Origin: an uncultured Collinsella sp.
Lineage (GTDB): Bacteria > Actinomycetota > Coriobacteriia > Coriobacteriales > Coriobacteriaceae
DNA length: 5,296 nucleotides
NCBI GenBank assembly: GCA_900764025.1
Contig: CAAFMM010000464.1
Location: forward strand, 1-5,296
Reading direction: 5' to 3'
Positions 1 through 5,296 of this stretch are shown one piece after another. How positions within the stretch are numbered: the first letter of the stretch is position 1; each line of letters begins with the position of its first letter. The translations under genes and the position numbers were made by a program. The notes below the pieces were generated by a model, which saw only the letters and a program-made list of their open reading frames with translations, was not told the DNA's origin and searched no databases.

Positions 1-1511
1 GCCTCGTGGAGCTCTTCGACGCTCTGGTTCAAAACGACGGACGTTGCATCCTCGACGCCGCTCGTGATGGCGACCGGGGTGGCGATACCGAACCACATGA
101 CCACGATCGCGAGGGCGATCTCGGGGATGATCATGAGGGCGGGCACCTCGTGGCGCTTCATGCCCTCGGGCGCCTTGCCGAAGATGGACTTGAGCGCGAT
201 GCCGGTAAGGGCGAAGTACACGCCGGTGAGGCCGATGGCCACGAGCACGACCACCCAGATGGGACCGGACTGAACGCCGGCCACGAAGGTGAGGAACTCG
301 GAGATGAACAGGGCGAACGGCGGGAAGGCGGCGAGCGCGAGCAGGGCGATGATGGTGAGCACTGCCGTGACGGGAGCGATCTCGACGACGCCCTTGATCT
401 TGTTCAGGTCGCGGGTGTGGTAGATGTGCTGGATGTTACCGGCCATGCAGAAGGCGAGCGCCTTCGTGAAGCCGTGGAAGATGCAGTGCAGCAGGCAGGC
501 GGCGATACCGAGCGGGCCACCGATACCCAGGCACAGCGCGACCACGCCGACGTTGTCGACGGAGGAGTACGCGAAGCGGCGCTTGATATCGTCCTGCTTA
601 AAGATGCACAGGGCGGCCACCAGGATGGACAGCGTGCCCAGGATGAGCAGGAGCGTTCGCGGATAGGTGTCGCCCACCGTGATGATGGACAGGGAGTAGA
701 AGCGGATGATCACCAGCATGGCGCACTTGAGCAGCACGCCCGAGAGCAGCGCGGAGACCGGGCTCGGAGCCTGGGAGTGCGCGTCGGGCAGCCAGGTGTG
801 CATGGGGAACAGGCCCGCCTTGGTGCCGAAGCCGATGACGATGAACGCGAACGCGAGGCGCACGAGCATCGGGTCGAACTGGTCGGCGTAGGGCATGATG
901 GAGGTGAGGAAGGCTGCCTCATGCGCGTTGGGCATGATATCGGCGGCGTTCGCGTAGATGAGCAGCGTGCCGAACAGGCCGAAGGCCACACCGGCGGTGC
1001 AGACCATCGCGTACTTCCAAGACGCCTCGAGCGCCTGCTTGTTCTTGTAGATGCCCACGAGGAACACGGTCGACAGCGTAGTGGCCTCGACCGCCGCCCA
1101 GGTGAGGATGATGTTGTTGGACAGGCAGGCGAGCAGCATCGTGAAGACGAACAGGCTGAACAGCGCGTAGTACTGCTTGGTGCGCTCGGCCGGCATGGTC
1201 TTCTCCTCGATATCGATCTTGATATAGGAGATGGAGTACACGCCGGTGATGAACCCGATGATGCCTACCAGAAGGACGAAGATCGACGAGAGCGAATCGA
1301 GATGGAGCCACAGGCCCAAAGCGTCGATATTCTGCCCGCTCGAGAGCATGGTTCCCGCGGTGACGACCGAAAGGACGAGGGTCGCCGCGACGGAGATGGT
1401 GTTGAGCCCCGCAAAGACGCTGTAGGACGTCGTCTTGGGAAGCGCAGCCATAATCAGGGAGAACACGAGGGGACAAGCGAGCAGGGCGACCGTCAGCATT
1501 GAAACATCCAT
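1..1511 (-). CDS. hyfF: Hydrogenase-4 membrane subunit HyfF, antiporter-like (3' end cut by window edge)
   Basis: Third antiporter-like integral membrane subunit of the Hyf complex, related to NuoM/NuoN of complex I and proposed to take part in proton movement linked to hydrogen evolution. I translated 503 uninterrupted residues by hand; the frame is still open at the left edge, so the last codons and stop are missing (E. coli HyfF is about 526 aa). Hydrophobic helices cover nearly the whole length. The antiporter core is clear: WAAVEATTL near residues 138-146 (Glu142, TM5-type glutamate), GTKAGLFPMHTWLPDAH at 229-245 (Lys231, TM7-type lysine), APSPVSALLSG at 248-258, Lys262, and LFISEF at 401-406 (Glu405 where NuoM has a TM12 glutamate). 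The ATG at 1511 is preceded by AAGGGG six bases upstream, inside the last codons of hyfE, and lies 3 bp after the hyfE stop. The next in-frame ATG (codon 5) has no ribosome site. NuoM/NuoN proper is unlikely given the hyfDE neighbours. Confidence 0.93.
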   Translation of the reverse strand, partial: MDVSMLTVALLACPLVFSLIMAALPKTTSYSVFAGLNTISVAATLVLSVVTAGTMLSSGQNIDALGLWLHLDSLSSIFVLLVGIIGFITGVYSISYIKIDIEEKTMPAERTKQYYALFSLFVFTMLLACLSNNIILTWAAVEATTLSTVFLVGIYKNKQALEASWKYAMVCTAGVAFGLFGTLLIYANAADIMPNAHEAAFLTSIMPYADQFDPMLVRLAFAFIVIGFGTKAGLFPMHTWLPDAHSQAPSPVSALLSGVLLKCAMLVIIRFYSLSIITVGDTYPRTLLLILGTLSILVAALCIFKQDDIKRRFAYSSVDNVGVVALCLGIGGPLGIAACLLHCIFHGFTKALAFCMAGNIQHIYHTRDLNKIKGVVEIAPVTAVLTIIALLALAAFPPFALFISEFLTFVAGVQSGPIWVVVLVAIGLTGVYFALTGIALKSIFGKAPEGMKRHEVPALMIIPEIALAIVVMWFGIATPVAITSGVEDATSVVLNQSVEELHE

Positions 1512-1514
1512 GGC

Positions 1515-2168
1515 CTACCCCTTCAATTCGGTCAGGTCGTGGGAGTCGAGCGACTTGGTGTCGTTCCAAATCCTCACGACGACGGCGGACATGATGATGA
1601 CGGCGAAGATGGCGTCGGTGGCGATGCCGATCTCGATGATCTCGGGGGCCGTGGGCGCGAGCAGAGCGAGCGTCACGTGGCTACCGTTCTCCATAAGGCA
1701 GTACCCGAAGATCTGCTTGAGGATGTTGCGCTGGGAGATGATGCACGTGAGGCCGACGAAGAAGTGCGCGAAGCTGATGGCGAGGGCCGGAGTGGCCACC
1801 TCGGCGGTGGGCAGGCTCAGGCGCGTGACCACCGCGAAGCAGACGGCCACCTCCAGACCGGTGAGGATGATGGTCCAGGCCGGCTTGATGGAGGAGGTCA
1901 GCGTGCTATCGGCAGGCGAACCCATCTTCTTGTAGGCACGGTTGAGAATGAACGGAACGAGGATCACCTTGGTGACGAAGGCCGACGCGGCCCACATGAG
2001 AAGCTCGGTGGCACCGGTGGTGAGGCCTAGGGTGAGCAGCACGCCCACCAGGACAACCGACTGGATCGCGTACCACTTGATGGCGGACGGGATGGTCTTC
2101 GAGACGACCACCATGGTGGAGGTCACGATCAGAAGACCGCCCAGGATATTGACTAACGAATAACCCAT
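1515..2168 (-). CDS. hyfE: Hydrogenase-4 membrane subunit HyfE
   Basis: Small integral membrane subunit (217 aa; E. coli HyfE is about 216) found in Hyf-type but not Hyc-type complexes. It has six or seven hydrophobic segments, roughly residues 4-22, 34-50, 57-74, 97-115, 125-144, 157-171 and 182-199. The C-terminal half resembles NuoK, a complex I subunit in the proton path. The strongest signature is SQRNILKQIFGYCLMENGS at 145-163, with Glu160 in the membrane, followed by EIGIATDAIFAV at 179-190 carrying Glu179 and Asp185. The ending LTELKG closely matches the E. coli protein's LTALKG as I recall it. The ATG at 2168 has an excellent AGGAGGT five bases upstream. The stop is TAG, three bases before the hyfF start, so translation of the two genes is probably coupled. 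In-frame CTA at codon 47 is a codon type absent from hyfC, hyfD and the visible hyfF. Confidence 0.94.
   Translation of the reverse strand: MGYSLVNILGGLLIVTSTMVVVSKTIPSAIKWYAIQSVVLVGVLLTLGLTTGATELLMWAASAFVTKVILVPFILNRAYKKMGSPADSTLTSSIKPAWTIILTGLEVAVCFAVVTRLSLPTAEVATPALAISFAHFFVGLTCIISQRNILKQIFGYCLMENGSHVTLALLAPTAPEIIEIGIATDAIFAVIIMSAVVVRIWNDTKSLDSHDLTELKG
1518..1523 (-). promoter_or_regulatory. Ribosome binding site of hyfF inside the end of hyfE
   Basis: The minus strand reads AAGGGG here, six bases before the hyfF ATG. It is formed by the last two sense codons of hyfE (Lys-Gly) just before the TAG stop. A ribosome ending hyfE would sit over the hyfF start, which suggests translational coupling. 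It also supports codon 1 at 1511 over the ATG at codon 5. Confidence 0.7.
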
Positions 2169-2173
2169 GTCCT

Positions 2174-2180
2174 ACCTCCT
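2174..2180 (-). promoter_or_regulatory. Strong Shine-Dalgarno of hyfE overlapping the hyfD stop
   Basis: The minus strand reads AGGAGGT, five bases before the hyfE ATG. It is the strongest anti-16S match in the window. The first two bases of the site are the last two of the hyfD TAG stop, so hyfD termination and hyfE initiation share the same few bases. Confidence 0.85.
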
Positions 2181-3636
2181 AACCCATCCAACTAGAGGAC
2201 AGAGGACCGGCGACGACGACCATGATCATGAGGACGACGAACACGAACGCCATGGCGCGCGGAAGGGGCTGGCCGGCGGCCACGGTCTCGCTCGGCTCAC
2301 CGGGCAGGACCTTACCCATCCAACGCAGGAACCATGCGAAGGTGGCGACGGTCTCGACGACCATGACGCACACGAGGACAAAGATGACCGTGTTGGTAGC
2401 ACCAACCGCGAAGCCACCGGAAATGATCTGGAACTTGGAAAAGAACGTGCTCATGGGGGGCACGCCGGCGATAGCGGTCGCGGCGACCGCAAAGCCCACG
2501 CCCGTGACCGGGTACTTCTTCATGAGGCCCTGGATCTTGGGCAGCATACGGGTTCCCAGCGTGAAGCTGAGAGAGCCAGCGATGAGGAAGAACAGGGTCT
2601 TGGTGAACGCGTGGTTGAAGATGTGCTCGACGGCGCCGTTAAACGCCATCTGGCTTCCGAACACGGAGAGGCCCAGGCCAAAGAACACGTAGGCGAGCTG
2701 CGCGATCGTCGAGAAGGCGAGCAGGCGCTTCATATCCTTCTGGGGCAGGTACATGAGGAAGCCGAAGAGCATGGTCACGACGGCGTCGATGATGGCGACC
2801 CAACCGACGATCTCGGGGATATCGCCGGCGCTCGCAAGAGCGCGGGCGAACACGCACACGCCGACCTTAACCATGGACGCGCCATGAAGGTAGGCGGAAA
2901 CGGGCGTGGGGGCCTCCATTGCGGAGGGCAGCCACATGTAGAGCGGGAACTGGGCGGACTTGGCCCAAGCAGCGAACAGGATGAGCAGCAGCACGACGGT
3001 CTTCATACCGGAATCGAGCTGGGAGATCGCGCTCAGCGCGAACGTGCTGGTTCCGGCGAACAGGAAGGCCGCGCCGATGTAGAGTCCCAGAGCGCCGATA
3101 TGGGTGATGATGAGCGCCTTCATACCGGCTTTCTTGGCCGTGGGCGTCATGTAGTAGCTGATGAGGCCCCAGGAGCACACACCGGTGATCTCGAAGAAAA
3201 CGAGCTGGCCGACGATGGTGGAGCTGTAGGCGAGACCGGCCATGGCGCCGATGAACGTGGAGAAGTACACGAAGAAGCGACGACGGGGCGCGTCGGGATG
3301 CTCCTTATTCTTATCGCTCATGTACGGGAACGAATAGATGACGACGAGCAGGCCGATAGCGACGAACGCGGGTGCGAGCAGCGTGCTCATCCGGTCGAAT
3401 ATGAAGCCCATGACCAAGGTCTGGCCCATACTCGCCCAGGTTACATCGACCGCGTTCATGCCGTTTCCGGCAAACGTCGCGGCCAAGCCAACGGAAGCGA
3501 CCGTGGCGATGCCGCCGGCAAAGGCGCAGATCCATTTAGCGTAGGGACGCGGCAGCATGACGATGAGCAGGGAGCCCAGCATGGGGACGGCGATCGCCAC
3601 CATGGCAAAGAGGGACAAGCTCGATTCGATTGACAT
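2179..3636 (-). CDS. hyfD: Hydrogenase-4 membrane subunit HyfD, antiporter-like
   Basis: Complete 485-aa antiporter-like subunit (E. coli HyfD is about 479 aa) of the Hyf membrane arm, homologous to NuoL/M/N and Mrp antiporter proteins, with around 14 membrane helices. Visible landmarks: YMSDKNKEHP at 105-114 on a loop; FFEITGVCSW at 147-156 with Glu149 as the TM5-type glutamate; AWAKSAQFP at 223-231 with Lys226 (TM7-type lysine); WLPSAMEAPTPVSAYLHGA at 235-253, the NuoL/MrpA-style version of the signature; Lys257; NHAFTKTLFF at 341-350; and GVPPMSTFFSKF at 391-402 with Lys401 in the TM12 position. The start at 3636 has GGGAG five bases upstream and gives the family length. It lies 16 bp after hyfC. 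Its TAG stop (2179-2181) overlaps the ribosome site of hyfE. A stand-alone Mrp or complex I subunit is ruled out by the neighbours and by Hyf-specific sequence. Confidence 0.94.
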   Translation of the reverse strand: MSIESSLSLFAMVAIAVPMLGSLLIVMLPRPYAKWICAFAGGIATVASVGLAATFAGNGMNAVDVTWASMGQTLVMGFIFDRMSTLLAPAFVAIGLLVVIYSFPYMSDKNKEHPDAPRRRFFVYFSTFIGAMAGLAYSSTIVGQLVFFEITGVCSWGLISYYMTPTAKKAGMKALIITHIGALGLYIGAAFLFAGTSTFALSAISQLDSGMKTVVLLLILFAAWAKSAQFPLYMWLPSAMEAPTPVSAYLHGASMVKVGVCVFARALASAGDIPEIVGWVAIIDAVVTMLFGFLMYLPQKDMKRLLAFSTIAQLAYVFFGLGLSVFGSQMAFNGAVEHIFNHAFTKTLFFLIAGSLSFTLGTRMLPKIQGLMKKYPVTGVGFAVAATAIAGVPPMSTFFSKFQIISGGFAVGATNTVIFVLVCVMVVETVATFAWFLRWMGKVLPGEPSETVAAGQPLPRAMAFVFVVLMIMVVVAGPLSSSWMG

Positions 3637-3641
3637 AGTTT

Positions 3642-3646
3642 CTCCC
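3642..3646 (-). promoter_or_regulatory. Ribosome binding site of hyfD
   Basis: The minus strand reads GGGAG five bases before the ATG, within a longer purine run (AGAAGGGAGAAA) that follows the hyfC stop directly. It supports the start at 3636. Confidence 0.75.
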
Positions 3647-3652
3647 TTCTCC

Positions 3653-4576
3653 CTACACGCCTACGACGACGAAGACGAACGCGAGGACCGCGATGCCGAC
3701 GACGGCCCAGGTCTGGTTACCGAGCACCTTGAAGCGCGAACGGGAAACGGAGTTCTCGAGCACGCCGCAGACGACGAAATCGACCAGGCACTTGACGAGG
3801 AAGACGACGGCGCCCACGAGAGCGGTGACGCCGATGGTCGCGGGCTCTCCCCAGGGGATGAAGATGGAGGTGAACCAAGCGACGACCACGACCTGCTTCA
3901 TGCCCATGGCGAGCTTCATCATGGCCAGGGACGGGCCGGAGAGCTCGGCGAGCGGGCCCTCCTGGAGCTCCTGCTCGGCTTCGGCCTGATCGAACGGAAG
4001 CTTGCCGAGCTCCATGTAACAGGCGGCCGCGAAGGCGACGCCGGCGAGGATAACGGCGACGACGCTCGAGACGTTGCCCGTAACGATGTGCTGACCCATG
4101 GTCGCAATGTCCGTGGAGCCGCACACGATGGCGACGGTGAACAGCGCGATGAGCATGGACGGCTCGATGAGCACGCTCATGAGGAGCTCGCGGATACCGC
4201 CGAAGCCCGCGTAGGCGTTGGAGGAATCCACGCCGGACAGCGCGAAGAAGAAGCGGGACAGCGCGAGCGCGTACATGATGGTGATGGCGTCACCAAAGAC
4301 GGGCATGGGGCTCTGGAGCGTGAACATGGGCAGGCCCATGGCGAGCATAAACGACACCGCGAGGAACAGCGGCGGCATGATGCGCAGCACGAAGCTCGAG
4401 TCGGAACTCACGGACTCGGGACGCGCCATGAGCTTCGCGAGGTCCCGGTAATCCTGAAGGATGGACGGACCGCGGCGATTGTGCATCTTCGCGCGAATCA
4501 CACGGGCGAGGCCGGAGAAGAAGGGCGCGACCAGCATGACCACGAGGCCCTGCGCCATCGCAAGAACGATGTTCAT
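3653..4576 (-). CDS. hyfC: Hydrogenase-4 membrane anchor subunit HyfC (NuoH/HycD-like)
   Basis: 307-aa NuoH/HycD family protein, the subunit that joins the soluble hydrogenase arm to the membrane in complex I-like enzymes. About eight hydrophobic segments are seen. Family motifs: MHNRRGPSILQDYRDLAKL at 31-49, the loop after the first helix (NuoH R-GP type); SRFFFALSGVDSS at 107-119; IRELLMSVLIEPS at 128-140; and the acidic loop ELGKLPFDQAEAEQELQEG at 189-207, very close to E. coli HycD, rich in glutamates near the quinone-site-equivalent region; FIPWGEP at 239-245. The frame stays open far upstream, through hyfB in another frame, but the ATG at 4576 gives the family N terminus (MNIVLAMAQG) and has GGGGAGAGGA just upstream, so that start is chosen. 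It begins 17 bp after the hyfB stop. No TTA, CTA or TCA codon occurs in the gene, which leaves a long but meaningless open frame on the opposite strand. Confidence 0.94.
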   Translation of the reverse strand: MNIVLAMAQGLVVMLVAPFFSGLARVIRAKMHNRRGPSILQDYRDLAKLMARPESVSSDSSFVLRIMPPLFLAVSFMLAMGLPMFTLQSPMPVFGDAITIMYALALSRFFFALSGVDSSNAYAGFGGIRELLMSVLIEPSMLIALFTVAIVCGSTDIATMGQHIVTGNVSSVVAVILAGVAFAAACYMELGKLPFDQAEAEQELQEGPLAELSGPSLAMMKLAMGMKQVVVVAWFTSIFIPWGEPATIGVTALVGAVVFLVKCLVDFVVCGVLENSVSRSRFKVLGNQTWAVVGIAVLAFVFVVVGV

Positions 4577-4580
4577 AATA

Positions 4581-4590
4581 TCCTCTCCCC
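4581..4590 (-). promoter_or_regulatory. Ribosome binding site of hyfC
   Basis: The minus strand reads GGGGAGAGGA, ending four bases before the hyfC ATG. Either GGGGAG (spacing 8) or AGAGGA (spacing 4) could pair with 16S rRNA. It decides the start, because the reading frame itself stays open for more than 300 bp upstream. Confidence 0.7.
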
Positions 4591-4593
4591 TCT

Positions 4594-5296
4594 CTAGACC
4601 ATGACCACGGCGAGCACGAGGAAGACCACGAGCGCCGCGACGATGTAGCAGATGTATACGGAGTAGTTGCCGCCCTCGATCTTGGAGGCGAGGCCGGCCA
4701 GCTTGTCGGCACCCTCGCTCGGTGCATCGACCAGGAAACGGTCGGGCAGGGGCTCGACGCCCTGGGCGACACCGGTGAGCTTCTGGAACACGTGCGCGAT
4801 GGACCAGCAGATCTTGGTGCATACCTCGCGCAGGGTGTAGAGCGGGCCCATGAAGAGTTCGACGTCGGACGCGAAGCTCGTGGCGACGACGGGCATGTGC
4901 TCGTTGGGCTCGTAGCCGCACGCCCAAGGGTCGGTCTTCTTAGCGGGGGCCTTGGCGCCGAGGCAGGACCTCAACGCGAACGCGAGGCCGGTGAGGACCA
5001 CGAGCGCGATGGCGATCGCGGGGGTGGAGGTGGCGGCACCGGAAATCTCGTTCACCAGAGACACACCCGAGGTGGCTGTGATGGCAGAGCCGGCAAGCAC
5101 GCTCTGGGCGACGTCGCCCAGAACCGGGGCGATGACGGGAGAGCCGATTCCCAGCACCACGCAGATGGCCGCGAGGAGCATCTGCGAGAACAACATCGGA
5201 GCCGGGGACTCCTTGGCGTTCGCGGCCTCCTGGGAACGAGGGCTGCTCGCGAACGAGACGCCGTAGGCCTTCACGAAGCACGTGACGGCCAGGGCA
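4594..5296 (-). CDS. hyfB: Hydrogenase-4 membrane subunit HyfB, antiporter-like (C-terminal part only)
   Basis: Only the last 233 residues are in the window; the N-terminal two thirds (E. coli HyfB is about 672 aa), including the antiporter core with the catalytic Glu/Lys helices, lies beyond the right edge. The visible part begins ALAVTCFVKAYGVSF, typical of the HyfB/HycC helix that precedes the variable C-terminal region, then SPRSQEA and a hydrophobic segment around visible residues 36-58, another around 92-108, and the HyfB/HycC-type signature DPWACGYEPN at visible 122-131. An amphipathic stretch follows, with a final membrane helix (about 210-233) ending in VVMV and a TAG stop. HycC is the main alternative, since the two families share these motifs, but the downstream hyfDEF genes settle it as HyfB. 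It is the first gene of the run seen here; hyfA would be expected further upstream. Confidence 0.88.
   Translation of the reverse strand, partial: ALAVTCFVKAYGVSFASSPRSQEAANAKESPAPMLFSQMLLAAICVVLGIGSPVIAPVLGDVAQSVLAGSAITATSGVSLVNEISGAATSTPAIAIALVVLTGLAFALRSCLGAKAPAKKTDPWACGYEPNEHMPVVATSFASDVELFMGPLYTLREVCTKICWSIAHVFQKLTGVAQGVEPLPDRFLVDAPSEGADKLAGLASKIEGGNYSVYICYIVAALVVFLVLAVVMV

Larger units (their letters stand above)
1..5296 (-). other. Portion of a hyfBCDEF operon
   Basis: All five genes run the same way with junctions of 17, 16, 10 and 3 bp, each with a ribosome site and none with room for a promoter or terminator. This supports one transcript. The promoter should lie right of the window (upstream of hyfA or hyfB) and the terminator left of it. 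No FhlA/HyfR-type regulator gene or sigma-54 site is in view, so regulation cannot be judged. Confidence 0.9.

Noticed and set aside
6..1502. Plus-strand open frame of 498 codons antisense to hyfF
   Set aside because: It is in exact codon register with hyfF and is open only because hyfF lacks TTA/CTA/TCA codons. Its translation is a low-complexity Asp/Glu/Gly/His/Arg-rich product, as expected from the complement of a GC-rich membrane-protein gene, and no ribosome site supports it.
2167..3633. Plus-strand open frame of 488 codons antisense to hyfD
   Set aside because: Same cause: exact antisense register, charged low-complexity translation, ended by the complement of the TCA at hyfD codon 2.
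4577..4593. Purine-rich spacer GAGAGGGGAGAGGA between hyfB and hyfC as a repeat or regulatory element
   Set aside because: It is short, has no inverted symmetry, and is accounted for by the hyfC ribosome site.
3557..4597. Plus-strand open frame spanning all of hyfC and the start of hyfD
   Set aside because: An artefact of hyfC having no TTA, CTA or TCA codons. The translation has no domain character and hyfC is unmistakable on the other strand.
4577..4927. Possible N-terminal extension of hyfC to an upstream start at 4927
   Set aside because: The extension would overlap hyfB in another frame, encodes an Arg-rich sequence unlike the family, and is unnecessary because the ATG at 4576 has a ribosome site and gives the usual N terminus.
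1..5296. Complex I (nuo), Mrp antiporter or hyc (FHL-1) operon
   Set aside because: Nuo order (H-I-J-K-L-M-N) is not seen. Mrp lacks a NuoH-like subunit. Hyc has only one antiporter-like gene and no hyfE homologue. The antiporter - NuoH-like - antiporter - HyfE - antiporter order is that of hyf.

Overview
The window is a single minus-strand run of five tightly packed genes that encode the membrane arm of a hydrogenase-4 (Hyf) type, group 4 [NiFe] hydrogenase / formate hydrogenlyase-like complex. Read in the direction of transcription (right to left) the order is hyfB (3' part only), hyfC, hyfD, hyfE, hyfF (all but its last codons). The order, and the product lengths of about 307, 485 and 217 residues for HyfC, HyfD and HyfE, agree with the Escherichia coli hyfBCDEF block as I remember it.

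Layout: 5296-4594 is the C-terminal 233 residues of HyfB, an antiporter-like (NuoL/M/N-related) subunit. 4576-3653 is HyfC (NuoH/HycD-like). 3636-2179 is HyfD, a second antiporter-like subunit. 2168-1515 is HyfE (NuoK-like C-terminal half). 1511-1 is HyfF, a third antiporter-like subunit that runs off the left edge. The four junctions are 17, 16, 10 and 3 bp, each start has a Shine-Dalgarno-like purine run, and no junction has room for a separate promoter or terminator. I see no RNA genes, mobile elements, CRISPR arrays or long repeats, and no non-coding stretch over 20 bp.

How the parts fit: in group 4 hydrogenases the soluble arm (HyfA, G, H, I, all outside this window) moves electrons from formate or a low-potential carrier to protons. 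HyfC anchors that arm in the membrane and HyfB/D/E/F form a complex I-like set of putative ion-translocating modules. The D, E and F genes distinguish hyf from the shorter hyc (FHL-1) operon, which has only one antiporter-like subunit. Missing neighbours to expect are hyfA upstream (right) and hyfG/H/I and maturation genes downstream (left).

Organism: GC is roughly 60% with strong G/C preference at third codon positions. Together with a Hyf locus and AGGAGG-type ribosome sites this is compatible with an anaerobic high-GC bacterium. A Coriobacteriia member such as Collinsella or a relative is my guess, but nothing in the window proves it. The region is a well-conserved known system. I found no undescribed system in it. 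The points worth a second look are amber stops in all four visible terminations, the coupled stop/ribosome-site junctions, and the pattern of charged residues in the two antiporter-like subunits.
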